Part shown: piece by piece, positions 38,210 through 44,339 of the stretch
Numbering within the stretch: the first letter of the stretch is position 1
How the letters are laid out: every line of letters begins with the position of its first letter
Assembly: GCA_963556255.1 (NCBI GenBank)
Contig: OY744616.1
Coordinates: 28,980,408-29,044,407 of the forward strand
Length of the DNA stretch: 64,000 bases
Reading direction: 5' to 3'
Origin: Allolobophora icterica
Lineage: Eukaryota > Annelida > Clitellata > Crassiclitellata > Lumbricidae
Notes under the pieces: generated by a model
The model's database searches: none
What the model saw: the letters and a program-made list of their open reading frames with translations, nothing else
What the model was told of the DNA's origin: nothing
Position numbers and translations under genes: made by a program

Positions 38210-41163
38210 GACAGAGAGACAGACAGACAGACAGAGACAGAGACAGAAAGAGAGACAGAAAGAGAGAGAGGCAGAGAGAGGCAGAGAGAGGAAGAGAGAG
38301 GCAGAGAGAGGAAGAGAGGCAGAAGGAGGAAGAGAGAGGCAGAGAGAAAGAGAGCAGAGAACAGTCGGTTCTCTGTTCTCAACGTTATCTTTTTCTAACA
38401 GGCTGCCGTGCCAGTCAAGTGGCTGTCTCCAGAAACACTGGCCACGATTAACGATATCGACCCAACCTATAACGAAAAGACGGACGCATGGTCATTCGCA
38501 ATTACCATCTGGGAAATCTATTCATTGGGTAAATATAAATAATCAAGTAAATATACATACTTTGGGTAACTCTAAGGAAAATTGAGCTTCAACTGATCTC
38601 TAAGCCATCGAATCTAACGGCCTCGATATAGTAATATCTGTAGCTTCTACTGCTCCCGTGTATAGGTCACGAGGCATCAACCGATGGCACACCAAAACCA
38701 AGCCGTAGTCAGGCCAATATCCAGAAGATCGGTCCGTAAGACAGAGATGCATGATGCCACGAGATACCCATGATGCATGGGGCGTGGTGGCTTAGTGGTA
38801 AGTTCGGCGCCTTGTGACCGGAGGGTTGCAGGTTCGAATCCCACTCTAGCCGCTGCGTACGGACCTTGGGCAAGTCCTTCACTCGCAATTGCTCGTGGCG
38901 CTTCGGCGTAAAAATTCCGGCACAGTATCAAATGCTGTAGTTGGGAGCGCCTCTGAGTAGTAGTTGACTTCGAGAGGCGCTATAGAAATATCCGGAATAA
39001 ATAAATAAATAAATAGATGCAGAGCTATTCTGAGTTCTCATGCACTCGACGCTGACCCTAAGGAATGGAACCAACTACCAATGTTTCTCTGAAGCTCGAC
39101 CTCGGGCTTCCTTCAAAAAAACGCCTCAAAACTCACGTTTTCTTATTGACTTCTAAACATCGCAATCGTAAACTCCAGATGTCTAAATCGCTTCTCTAAA
39201 GCTAAGCGCAAAGCACCAGCTTGTTCATATGCGCTGCGTCATATCAGACAGGTTGTCCAGACATCAGTGGCCATTGGAGGTCCGAGTCCGGAAACATCTG
39301 GATAGTTAGCTGCATTTCATCTGGCGACTGACTATCCACGCCTCAGGCTATCATTAAATTTTCTTTGTGACTTTTCGCGCATTGAAGGGAGCGAGATAGT
39401 CCTGTTCCTTGCATGATGGACTTTACCGGATTGGGATCTGTTTTGTTACTTGACATCATTTATGTAATGGTTGCAAACGACCATTGACAGAAGGTTAAAT
39501 CCTTACATACGTACACTACACAGTTAAGCAATATGCATATTAAGTGTGTTTAGGTAGACTTAACTCTGGTGTATTTATGCTCTTTAGCCTACATATTTGA
39601 TTTTAATTCATTTAGGAGAAACTCCGTATCCGAATAAAAACAGCAACGAAGCGAAGAGGCTGATCATCAAAGGCCTGAAGCCTACAAAACCAGATGAATG
39701 TCCGCCAGAGTTGTGAGTATTGTTGGCTCTTTAGTTTGCAATCTTCAGTTATTCAATCACAAATAGATATCAACGTTACGAAAGCGACCTGCGTATATAT
39801 GTATTATTCTAAATTTGTTTCGTTATATGTGCAGCATATTATCAACTCTTAATAGAATGCCTCATTCATGAAATCCTTGTCACCGTTGTTCGGGGTATTA
39901 TTGTCCACAAACGGTATCAAATGAACTCAGATTGACTGAAGTACTGATGTACCTTGGTTGAGGCGAAATTGTGGGTGACCGTGACACGGAAACCTATTTC
40001 TATTTGGCGCGCTAGGAAAAGACAACCTCTCTCGGCTACCTCTTTCCGCCCATTACGCTCACTTGACCGCCATGATCTTCCTGTCACGCGAACAATGTAA
40101 TTCAATATTATTTATGATTTTTATTTTTGGCCAAAACCCGAGCCTTTTCCTGCATTGGCCTTGCACTTTGGAGTCAGCTTCTCCACTTACACGTACTTCT
40201 CTATTAGCTGATGGCCCAAGTGCCTGTTTCCGTTGTCTTAAGACCACTTTCTTTTCACTGGGTCTTTCGTACTGGGAGCGTCTCTGATTGGTAGGCACTG
40301 TGAGAAGCGCTTTATATAGTAGACTCCGTGTGACGACCCTTAAACAAAGTGCATAAAAACATCTACCGCAAAATCAACAATAGAGGGAAGACGTCAGAGA
40401 TCATTGCTGTCATAATACGTCCCTAAACACACACTCTTGACGACCCTGGGCGAGCTGTTTGCCCACACGTCTTCATCACCAAGCATTATAATTTATCACC
40501 GTTGTAAATTTTAATGTGATCGGTACTTCCTGTGCAGGGCTTGTGTTAGCGTGCAGTGATACACAAAATGTGCAGCGATAATTTGACAAATGTAGTGATG
40601 AAAGGCTGCTTGTGCAAAAGATTAATTGTAATTCAATATTATTTATGATTTTTATTTTTGAACAAAGAGTGACAAAGTGTTAGGTCTTAAATCTGGAGAT
40701 AAAATGGATGGGGTCCATCCGATGGCCCCCAGACCGTGACAGACACCCAATATAGACTCGCGCTTCAGCGTTTGCCGTGTGCAGTGATAAATTTTCCTTA
40801 AAACATGCTCCGGTCCTGTGAGCTACTAGTTCTTTAGGTATGAATTCAGGAATTCGTCCGTTTCCGGTTTATGAGCCGTAGAGCAGGAAATGAGCGCTTA
40901 CCACGCTCCACGTGTGATAATGGGAGCTTTACTTCATACTGTTTTGTAAACGTAGGTTCGAGTCAGCTATTCAGCCGTGCTGGGAGACGAACCCTGGTAA
41001 TCGACCGACCATGACCAGGGTCTGCTCGGCTATTGAGGCCTTCCGCAGCGGCGGTGGAGGCGGCGGCGAGGGATACTATGCAGCGGATGATGATGACGAC
41101 TACAGAGGCGGGGCTTATGGCGGCAGTCAGGGCGGTGGCGAACTCTACGACGATGGGAGATAA
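17501..41163 (+). CDS. Gene 2: receptor-tyrosine-kinase-like pseudokinase, complete
   Basis: Twenty-one exons join to exactly 1186 codons including the stop: 17501-17577, 18725-18757, 19607-19677, 22054-22158, 22654-22767, 23554-23832, 24812-24929, 28648-28861, 30423-31258, 31626-31761, 32296-32484, 32713-32815, 33796-33834, 34328-34527, 35143-35368, 35858-35977, 36574-36719, 37760-37879, 38402-38528, 39616-39712, 40956-41163. Predicted layout: signal peptide (1-24), Cys-rich/EGF-like segments (27-133), beta-rich ectodomain with Cys pairs (134-725), second Cys cluster (725-758), transmembrane helix (about 763-791), Asp-rich juxtamembrane region, kinase-like domain (about 884-1140) and a Gly/Asp/Tyr-rich tail. 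The VAVK lysine (K910), a helix-C glutamate, SPE, DAWSF and CW...RP motifs are kept. HRD is HRR (1005-1007), DFG is GFG (1028-1030), and the glycine loop is poor. By pseudokinase precedent it would signal by scaffolding or by partnering an active receptor at the cell surface; this is inferred. Confidence 0.88.
18400..18535 (-). repeat. tRNA-derived SINE fragment
   Basis: On the minus strand TGAGCGTGCTGGACTTTCAA resembles an A box and GGGGTTCAAATCACC a B box. It lies in gene 2 intron 1. It lacks a complete tRNA fold, so it is a SINE rather than a tRNA gene. Confidence 0.5.
18725..18757 (+). CDS. Gene 2 exon 2: 33-nt microexon
   Basis: The acceptor is TTTCAG at 18724 and the donor GTAAGT at 18758. 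The exon encodes SQYTYETYTCNQ in phase 2-2. Gene 3 has a 111-nt exon at this position beginning SHYEDIYF, so this one is either shortened or a replacement. Confidence 0.7.
19067..19141 (+). pseudogene. Possible relic of the ancestral exon 2 of gene 2
   Basis: After a good acceptor (TTATTTCAG) the sequence CATTATAAGAAGGCTTCAAT parallels the start of gene 3 exon 2 (CCACTATGAAGACATCTACT). Further on, TGGTTCACCGAAGAC parallels TGGCTATCCGAAGAC. One frame reads HYKKASIYRS...WFTEDS, but it is off by one base from what gene 2 exon 1 or exon 2 would supply, and no donor follows. Confidence 0.35.
19607..19677 (+). CDS. Gene 2 exon 3: Cys-rich segment
   Basis: The acceptor is TTTTAG at 19606 and the donor GTGAGT at 19678. 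It encodes CPGSISLERRYCKPGWTGCK, where C...C-x-x-GW-x-x-C resembles the end of EMI-type modules. It ends in phase 1. The gene 3 counterpart (54258-54352) also has C...GW...C. Confidence 0.8.
20085..20640 (+). repeat. GC-rich unclassified insertion
   Basis: About 400 bp of GC-rich sequence (CACCTCACCGTGGTGGGGGT..., then AGGGCGACACGCGAGGTGG) followed by a 62-codon open stretch stands out from the A/T-rich intron. The composition looks like the 5' part of a non-LTR retroelement, but the family is not recognised. Confidence 0.35.
20940..21350 (+). other. Unclassified open stretch in gene 2 intron 3
   Basis: A 105-codon + frame (21029-21346) with balanced composition follows an (AAAT)n run. It has no recognised domain. 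It adjoins a LINE fragment and may be another retroelement remnant. Confidence 0.25.
21343..21615 (-). mobile_element. CR1/L2-like LINE fragment
   Basis: The minus frame has SRVNYCNSLLIGIINRDRHQ followed by LQTIQKA. This is the standard post-RT motif (SRLDYCNSLL-x-G...LQ-x-x-QNA) of CR1/L2 ORF2. It is broken on both sides. Confidence 0.75.
22054..22158 (+). CDS. Gene 2 exon 4: EGF-like module
   Basis: The acceptor is TTTCAG at 22053 and the donor GTAAGT at 22159; phase 1-1, 105 nt. It encodes PICDNPVCTGDKVCISPNQC followed by GC and one further Cys, a short EGF/tenascin-like module. The matching exon of gene 3 is 57084-57176. Confidence 0.83.
22654..22767 (+). CDS. Gene 2 exon 5: EGF-like module
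   Basis: The acceptor is CTGTAG at 22653 and the donor GTAAGT at 22768; phase 1-1. It encodes RPCTSGDKPDCYPGTCDSSN and then CTCP...C, a six-Cys EGF-like pattern. The motif CYPGTCD is identical in gene 3 exon 5. Confidence 0.84.
22995..23186. repeat. (CTATA)n microsatellite
   Basis: About 35 tandem pentamers in gene 2 intron 5, with CTATG variants at the left. Confidence 0.95.
23554..23832 (+). CDS. Gene 2 exon 6: extracellular domain, family not recognised
   Basis: The acceptor is TCATAG at 23553 and the donor GTAAGT at 23833; phase 1-1, 93 codons. The sequence has alternating hydrophobic positions and the end ITIGVTKASFNITL, matching VPLGVRQASFNVSF in gene 3 exon 6. The fold is probably a beta sandwich; no named domain is claimed. 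It contains several N-glycosylation sequons. Confidence 0.82.
24476..24660 (-). repeat. tRNA-derived SINE, diverged
   Basis: The minus strand has a tRNA-like head with B box GGGTTCGAACC, then GGGCAAGTCCTTCTCTCACA and an AATAAATTC tail at the left. It is related to, but more diverged than, the SINE family A copies. Confidence 0.7.
24812..24929 (+). CDS. Gene 2 exon 7: extracellular, one Cys pair
   Basis: The acceptor is TTGTAG at 24811 and the donor GTACGT at 24930. It encodes VHAEKCSTPAETPPLK and then VQCNVASNWNGYG. The pattern C...PP...CNV...W...YG...P..N is shared with gene 3 exon 7. It ends in phase 2 and joins exon 8 as ...HNMN-FRVTVYAW. Confidence 0.8.
25293..25697. mobile_element. MITE with CAGTGTTTAATC termini, copy 1
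   Basis: CAGTGTTTAATCTAG at the left and CTAGATTAAACACTG at the right bound 405 bp of alternating G- and C-runs (CCCCCAGGATT...). A well-conserved second copy lies at 41588-41972 in the opposite orientation. No clear target duplication is left here. Confidence 0.8.
26633..28060. mobile_element. hAT-type element, 1428 bp, perfect 8-bp TSD
   Basis: The ends CAGTGATGGGCACCAACTAC and AAAAGTGCCCATCACTG lie between perfect GCAATTTA duplications (26625-26632 and 28061-28068). Many subterminal AGTTATAACTACT motifs flank the interior. CAGTGATGGGC is a common hAT terminus. The interior has no intact transposase, so it is non-autonomous. It sits in gene 2 intron 7. Confidence 0.9.
28648..28861 (+). CDS. 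Gene 2 exon 8: extracellular beta-rich segment
   Basis: The acceptor is GTTTCAG at 28647 and the donor GTACGT at 28862. It encodes NFRVTVYAWLGGQKQVIISG and continues to QYFAIYLDQDIRT, ending in phase 0. It reads as beta strands with one Cys pair. The preceding intron is 3.7 kb and carries a hAT element. Confidence 0.8.
29421..29631. mobile_element. Tc1/mariner-type MITE, 211 bp
   Basis: CACTGTGTCTCAATTGAACT and its inverse bound the element between TA dinucleotides. The arms extend about 45 bp (TTGGCAATAAAT / ATTTATTGCCAA). Its terminal CACTGTGTC is shared with the larger element at 47390-48185. Confidence 0.88.
29636..30400. repeat. (CATAT)-type array split by a GC-rich insertion
   Basis: A degenerate CATATCATAT array (29636-29866) resumes at about 30330-30400. 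Between them lie about 450 bp of GC-rich, CpG-rich sequence, including GGTGGTTTGCCATTGCCTTC, a motif seen in some retroposons. The insertion ends just before gene 2 exon 9. Confidence 0.6.
30423..31258 (+). CDS. Gene 2 exon 9: long extracellular exon
   Basis: The acceptor is TTGCACAG at 30422 and the donor GTAAGA at 31259. It is 836 nt of uninterrupted frame, far longer than chance would give. Strand-like motifs such as YSIVLTVYDRAGNT and the closing IGVDRTPPEV resemble Ig-fold or fibronectin-type beta sandwiches. It is almost Cys-free. A specific family is not recognised. Confidence 0.87.
31626..31761 (+). CDS. Gene 2 exon 10: extracellular beta segment
   Basis: The acceptor is TTTCAG at 31625 and the donor GTAAGG at 31762. 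It encodes SLIINVVDRESGIANITYRI and ends with a basic stretch, NPRKRATPSNRAKR. RKR and RAKR resemble furin-type cleavage motifs, so proteolytic processing is possible but unproven. Confidence 0.8.
32296..32484 (+). CDS. Gene 2 exon 11: Cys-containing extracellular segment
   Basis: The acceptor is CCCACAG at 32295 and the donor GTAAGT at 32485; phase 0-0, 63 codons. It encodes ELMTPCYANDTTCYCIPQGD, then CFDC, and a strand-rich end (YFRVQYTVWNLAGG), consistent with the end of the beta-rich domain. Confidence 0.83.
32713..32815 (+). CDS. Gene 2 exon 12: membrane-proximal Cys cluster
   Basis: The acceptor is TTTGCAG at 32712. It encodes IPCRPAGNNFCQCFPICGGC followed by ISCHDD, with seven closely spaced Cys. 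The donor is GTGTTT at 32816, which is weak, but it is the only choice that keeps frame with exon 13; reading through meets a stop within 15 nt. Confidence 0.72.
32930..33070 (-). repeat. Partial SINE, family B
   Basis: CAGGAGTCGAAT, GGCGCCCATCACG and GCGCCATCTCGCGAATGATA match the middle of the family B copy at 36745-37095. Confidence 0.6.
33796..33834 (+). CDS. Gene 2 exon 13: 39-nt exon starting the transmembrane helix
   Basis: The acceptor is TTTTAG at 33795 and the donor GTAAGA at 33835; phase 1-1. It encodes SGLSGGAIAGIVI, and the hydrophobic run continues directly in exon 14. Such GxxxG-like starts are common in receptor transmembrane helices and can favour dimer packing. Confidence 0.78.
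33930..34075. mobile_element. hAT-type MITE, 146 bp, perfect 8-bp TSD
   Basis: CAGGGGCGTC and GACGCCCCTG termini are flanked by perfect CTTAAATA duplications (33922-33929 and 34076-34083). It lies in the intron between the two transmembrane exons of gene 2. Confidence 0.9.
34328..34527 (+). CDS. Gene 2 exon 14: transmembrane helix and juxtamembrane region
   Basis: The acceptor is ATTTAG at 34327 and the donor GTAAGC at 34528. It encodes GVILGLILLIILIIILVMLV, then the stop-transfer RIYYYKKPMPRR and a juxtamembrane stretch with SYEDE and AYESSG tyrosines. It ends in phase 0. Confidence 0.87.
34945..35060 (+). repeat. tRNA-derived SINE fragment
   Basis: An A-box-like AGCCAATTGGTTCGAGCACT and a B box GTGGGTTCGAACCTCC lie 30-40 bp apart on the + strand. 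There is no intact tRNA acceptor stem. Confidence 0.55.
35143..35368 (+). CDS. Gene 2 exon 15: juxtamembrane and start of kinase-like N-lobe
   Basis: The acceptor is ATTTCAG at 35142 and the donor GTAAGC at 35369. It has the Asp-rich DMDDDDYIYTGSE and then ISNEGRFAVIKKAHL, the place of the glycine-rich loop with only one of the expected glycines. It ends in VVAVKALR, with the ATP-anchoring lysine (K910) kept. Confidence 0.87.
35858..35977 (+). CDS. Gene 2 exon 16: kinase-like helix C
   Basis: The acceptor is TGTCCAG at 35857 and the donor GTAATC at 35978; phase 1-1. It encodes VKLMEEKIQFLSGVPRHANI followed by VNFLGA, a good match to the tyrosine-kinase helix C and the H-x-N-I-V-x-x-L-G motif. 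Confidence 0.88.
36574..36719 (+). CDS. Gene 2 exon 17: kinase-like hinge and helices D-E
   Basis: The acceptor is TTTTTAG at 36573 and the donor GTAAGA at 36720. It encodes GPIMILEHCSMPLKDWLKNN (hinge and helix D) and ends IARGVEHLHENN, the standard helix E leading into the catalytic loop. Confidence 0.88.
36745..37095 (-). repeat. SINE, family B, long copy
   Basis: The minus-strand copy starts after an (ATA)n tail. It contains the modules GCGCCTGCTAACCGCAGTGC, GGCAGCCGCGCAGGGCGCC and GTGATGGCGCC, and ends in a tRNA-like head with B box GATCGAATCCC. It matches 58595-58960 end to end. Confidence 0.8.
37320..37400 (-). repeat. Minisatellite-family 3' tail
   Basis: TTTCTAAAGCGCTACTCTAAAGC, AAGTGCAAGGCACCATC and ACGAACGCTGC match the 3' portion of the family at 43976-44330, here without the internal repeats. 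Confidence 0.55.
37760..37879 (+). CDS. Gene 2 exon 18: degenerate catalytic and metal-binding loops
   Basis: The acceptor is TTGGTAG at 37759 and the donor GTAATT at 37880; phase 0-0. It encodes IIHRRLAVRNVLLT, where active tyrosine kinases have HRDLAARN, then AKLIGFGPNRE in place of KxxDFGLAR. The Asn of the catalytic loop remains. Both essential aspartates are gone in clean, open frame. Confidence 0.9.
37950..37982. repeat. (GT)n microsatellite
   Basis: A short GTGTGTGCGTGC run in gene 2 intron 18. Confidence 0.9.
38161..38360. repeat. (ACAG)n and (AGAG)n purine-rich array
   Basis: About 15 ACAG units pass into GAGAGA/GGCAGAGAGAGG repeats. It ends about 40 bp before gene 2 exon 19. Confidence 0.93.
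38402..38528 (+). CDS. Gene 2 exon 19: kinase-like C-lobe, P+1 loop and helix F
   Basis: The acceptor is TAACAG at 38401 and the donor GTAAAT at 38529. It encodes VPVKWLSPETL (typical tyrosine-kinase P+1 loop and SPE motif), then KTDAWSFAITIWEIYSLG (helix F). The fold-stabilising Asp of helix F is kept, so the domain should fold. Confidence 0.89.
38778..39016 (+). repeat. tRNA-derived SINE, family A, copy 1
   Basis: The tRNA-like head GGGGCGTGGTGGCTTAGTGG has its A box overlapping and a B box GGTTCGAATCCC. A conserved body and a 3' hairpin (AGCGCCTCTGAG...CGAGAGGCGCT, 38946-38981) follow, then an (AAAT)n tail. It lies in gene 2 intron 19. Confidence 0.92.
39040..39300 (+). mobile_element. 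LINE 3' fragment joined to minisatellite-family tail
   Basis: GAATGGAACCAACTACCAATG...TTCCTTCAAAAAAACGCCTC resembles the WNxLP...SFKxxLK end of CR1/L2 ORF2. It runs into TCGTAAACTCCAGATGTCTA and AAGCTAAGCGCAAAGCACC, the family also seen at 43976. Confidence 0.5.
39616..39712 (+). CDS. Gene 2 exon 20: kinase-like helix G
   Basis: The acceptor is CATTTAG at 39615 and the donor GTGAGT at 39713. It encodes GETPYPNKNSNEAKRLIIKG and ends KPDECPPEL, the usual G-x-x-P-Y/F segment of tyrosine kinases. It ends in phase 2. Confidence 0.87.
40096..40660. repeat. 34-bp direct repeat bounding about 500 bp
   Basis: An identical 34-bp A/T-rich string begins TGTAATTCAATATTATTTAT at 40096 and at 40627. Between them lies a LINE/SINE-like tail (GAGCGTCTCTGATTGGTAGG, 40275-40322). 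It could be a long target duplication or a local duplication. It lies in the last intron of gene 2. Confidence 0.6.
40956..41163 (+). CDS. Gene 2 last exon: end of kinase-like fold and Gly/Asp tail
   Basis: The acceptor is AACGTAG at 40955. It encodes AIQPCWETNPGNRPTM, the subdomain XI CW...RP motif. It then has a low-complexity tail of about 45 residues: six Gly, EGYYAADDDDDYRGG, and GSQGGGELYDDGR before TAA 41161-41163. The tail tyrosines flanked by acidic residues could be phosphorylation and SH2-docking sites for another kinase. Confidence 0.88.
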
Positions 41164-41539
41164 ATTCAGATCTTTAACTCTTCTTCCGCTATGTTGGACG
41201 GAAGTTTGAAAAAACTGACTCGCGCAATGGCTATGTAATTGGAGCGTATGAAATGCCGTCTAGTGTTGATATTGTGCCAATGCGCTATTTAATCAGGTTT
41301 TACTTACTAATCTTAGCTAACAAGACAATATGGACTAGGTACAAAAGAGAATGATTCATGTGGTATCTGCTAAGATAATTCGGAAGCTTCACATTTAAAA
41401 TTTTCGATTCGTGTTAAAGACCTTTTATGTTCTCAGGACTTAAATGAATCAATTTCCGCATGTATAATTATCACGTGTATCTTTCTGTTAATACATATTC
41501 CTTTCTATGCATGCAGATTATACCTTGAATTGTGTACAA

Positions 41540-41545
41540 AATAAA
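41540..41545 (+). promoter_or_regulatory. Gene 2 polyadenylation signal
   Basis: A canonical AATAAA lies 377 nt after the gene 2 stop codon. The next mobile element begins at 41588, consistent with the transcript ending just before it. Confidence 0.6.
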
Positions 41546-41587
41546 AGATTACAGTATTTATAGGAAAATATTATTGTTATCCTGACC

Positions 41588-41972
41588 CAGTGTTTAATCC
41601 AGTCCCCCTCTTCTGAGGAGGGAAACAAGGTTTGTCGGGGGGGATCAACAACGGCGACCTTTTTCGGAGAAATTTCATCTGAGTTCAAACGCGTTCAAAG
41701 TTGGAATTTCATCTTCAAAAAAAGTTGATGACCTTTTTGTTGATGACCTTTTTAGTCATTCGTCCCATTTTTCGAACTTAAAACTCTTTGACGACCTTTT
41801 TTAGGAATTCTTCTCCTTTACTTCGTCTCTGGGGGGGCACAACATGTATCCTTGGATCCTGGGGGGGATTTCTTCCCCAAAACAGTCCATACATTATAAT
41901 ATTGCCGGCCTCTGGGGGGGAAACTTCAATCCTTCAATTCCCCCCCCCAAATGACGCCTAGATTAAACACTG
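41588..41972. mobile_element. MITE with CAGTGTTTAATC termini, copy 2
   Basis: CAGTGTTTAATCCAG and CTAGATTAAACACTG termini are flanked by a perfect 9-mer ATCCTGACC (41579-41587 and 41973-41981), of which 8 bp would fit a hAT-type duplication. It is inverted relative to copy 1 at 25293-25697 and shares the G/C-run interior. It inserted 43 bp after the gene 2 AATAAA. Confidence 0.83.
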
Positions 41973-41981
41973 ATCCTGACC

Positions 41982-43130
41982 CTTGTCATGATCAAGAATT
42001 TTCTGCAATCCTGTTCAAATGAATTGTTAACCAAATAAAGAATAATCTATATCAACGTTAAGTTGAACTAGATTTATTAGCCTCACTAATAAAAAAATTG
42101 TTACTTACAAAATTTCATTTTTTATAGCTAAGGTGGTTATTGTATAGGCCCTACGCTATACTAAACTTACTATGCTTTTGTTTTGAGTTCATTACAATAA
42201 AGCCTTGTCTACCTCAAAGTTAAGTGGAACTTAATTTATTGGCCTCACTGATTAAAAATGTTTTAACCAAAAAGAATTGCATTTTATATTGAAGGGGGTT
42301 AAATCTTATTGTAAACCTTCTAAATTTTTGTATTTTTGAGTCCGTTATAAGCGATTTACAGGCAACCACATGATACGCATAAAGAATTGTACAATCTACT
42401 ATACCACTGATGAAACAAGATTAAAATAATATTCAAAATGATAACTCGTGACCCGCTACATTATTTAATATAGGCTATTAATATTATATTCGACATCAAA
42501 TTTCTGCCAAGCCTAAATCTGGACAATTTATTAGTTACGAAATTTGGTGTTGAGAAGGTTTGTTTTTAAATAATTGCTCTCTGATAAAATTTCAACAGAG
42601 AGGCCTATGCCAAAATAAAATTAATTTTTTAAAGAGCCCTCGTGTAACTGACTCAAACGAATAGAGCCTGGCATACAGTGGTATCGGTATTTGTACGCAT
42701 AACTTCCTGATCGATAAGCCAGTGATCCATGATTCAGTTTTAATCGGATGATTGTCTATACCTGATCAAAACAACGAGTTCACTGCCTATTAACAATAGT
42801 ACACGGTGTTACTAACATACGTGACACACGTATGTCTCAAGAGGCAACTCAAAACATTTCAACCTTATTACTAGCTACCTGAGGGGCGGGCCCTAGGCAC
42901 AGGCAAACCACGCAGTTTGCCTACGGAGACAAAATCTCTGGGGGAAGGGAATTTTCACAAAGAAATGTGTTTAACAGTTTTATGGTTTAAACTTTTTTTA
43001 GCCAACTATATGCTTTGCCTGAGGCGCCATAATTGTGGGCTAGGGCTGGCCCTGGTTACATGGCCTTGGAGTAGGTCAAGATTCTGTTCCTGCCTTTAGT
43101 CTTAGTTGCCATAACATGGCCTTATACTTG
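41982..43130. other. Intergenic, no gene seen
   Basis: A/T-rich sequence without recognised genes. 42060-42125 and 42219-42300 look like a diverged direct duplication (TTGAACTAGATTTATTAGCC / GTGGAACTTAATTTATTGGC). Confidence 0.45.
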
Positions 43131-43230
43131 TCATGTCTACGAACTGATGGCGCACCAAAACCAAGCCGTCATTGAAATGTTTAGCGAACAGACATCGATA
43201 TAGTAGACCGCATCTTTCTCTCCGCCACAG

Positions 43231-43627
43231 TAGAGCTGTACCGATGCATCGGCAGCATTCGTAATCGGGCCGATTATTAGAGCAATCGGCATAAACGGCA
43301 TCGGCAAAAAATAATCGGCGCCGATGCAAATAAATTTACAATTGACTTTTTTTGCACAATAATCGTTACAATAAGAAAAATGAGCACAAATATCTGTGTT
43401 TTGTTTCTTCTTATTGATTTATGTTTAGCATAGCACTACTTAGTAGGTACCGTAGAAACCAAGGACCTATTGTACACAGGACTGGAAATTCCTTATACAA
43501 CGTCGTGTGCCTTGTTTTGAGGCGATAATCGCAAATAATCGGCTTCATACTCTGTATCGGCTATTGCAATAATCGGCTACACGCGGTATCGGAATAATCG
43601 GCAAAAAGTGATATCGGCACAGCTCTA
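43231..43627. mobile_element. hAT-type MITE, 397 bp, perfect 8-bp TSD
   Basis: The ends TAGAGCTGTACCGATGCATC and ATCGGCACAGCTCTA lie between CGCCACAG duplications (43223-43230 and 43628-43635). Near both ends there are many ATCGGC / GCCGAT subterminal motifs, likely old transposase binding sites. Confidence 0.9.
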
Positions 43628-43975
43628 CGCCACAGCCGCATCCGCATCAAGTATCAGTGGCTCGTCCCGATTTGACAAGTTGCATGCACAGCAGCCCTGG
43701 AGGGTCCGAAATCGGTTTGAAGCAGACCAGAGTCGTCGAGGAACGTTTAGGAATGAATGACGGTTCAGCTTTGAGGGAGGAGTTAATCACTGTCGCTGCT
43801 ATCTATTCATATTGCCCTGCCGAAATAACGTAGCTACCATGTCCCCATGTCATGTCCTACCAAACTGGGTGTCTCAAGGAGAGGCGTGCTGGCGGTTCGA
43901 AGTCATATCGTCATAGAGTGGTAAATGTCTGTTCGTATAGATCTTTTCCAGCAGCATTGTAATGTGTGTGTCCTA

Positions 43976-44335
43976 TCAACGTAATCGTAATCGTAATCGT
44001 AATCGTAATCTCCAAACTTCTAAAGCGCCACTCGAAGGCCAAGCGCAGGGCACCAGCCTATTCACTAGCGTTACGTCAGATCAGAGGGTGTTTCCAGGGA
44101 GTAGTCCAAAAGAGGTCCGAGTCCGGTTTCCAGAAGGCCAAACCAAATCAGAGGGGGTTTCCAGAGAGTGGTCCAAAAGAGGTCCAGGTCCGATTACCAG
44201 GAGGCCAAACCAAATCAAAGGGGGTTTCCAGAGAGTAGTCCAAAAGAGGTCCAAGTCCGATTTCCAGGGTACCAGATCAGAGGTTTCCAGAGAGTGGTCC
44301 AAAAGAGGTCCAAATCCGATGAGTTGGTGCAATAT
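43976..44335 (-). repeat. Minisatellite-bearing element, copy 2
   Basis: It begins with (TAATCG)n, then CTCCAAACTTCTAAAGCGCC. About 3.5 copies of a unit of about 67 bp follow, each with GGTTTCCAGAGAGT and CCAAAAGAGGTCC. The open frames seen here are by-products of the repeat. Confidence 0.88.
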
Positions 44336-44339
44336 TGCT

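Noticed and set aside
38778..38860. A tRNA gene
   Set aside because: It has A and B boxes but is the head of a dispersed SINE with a conserved body and tail; the cloverleaf is not intact.
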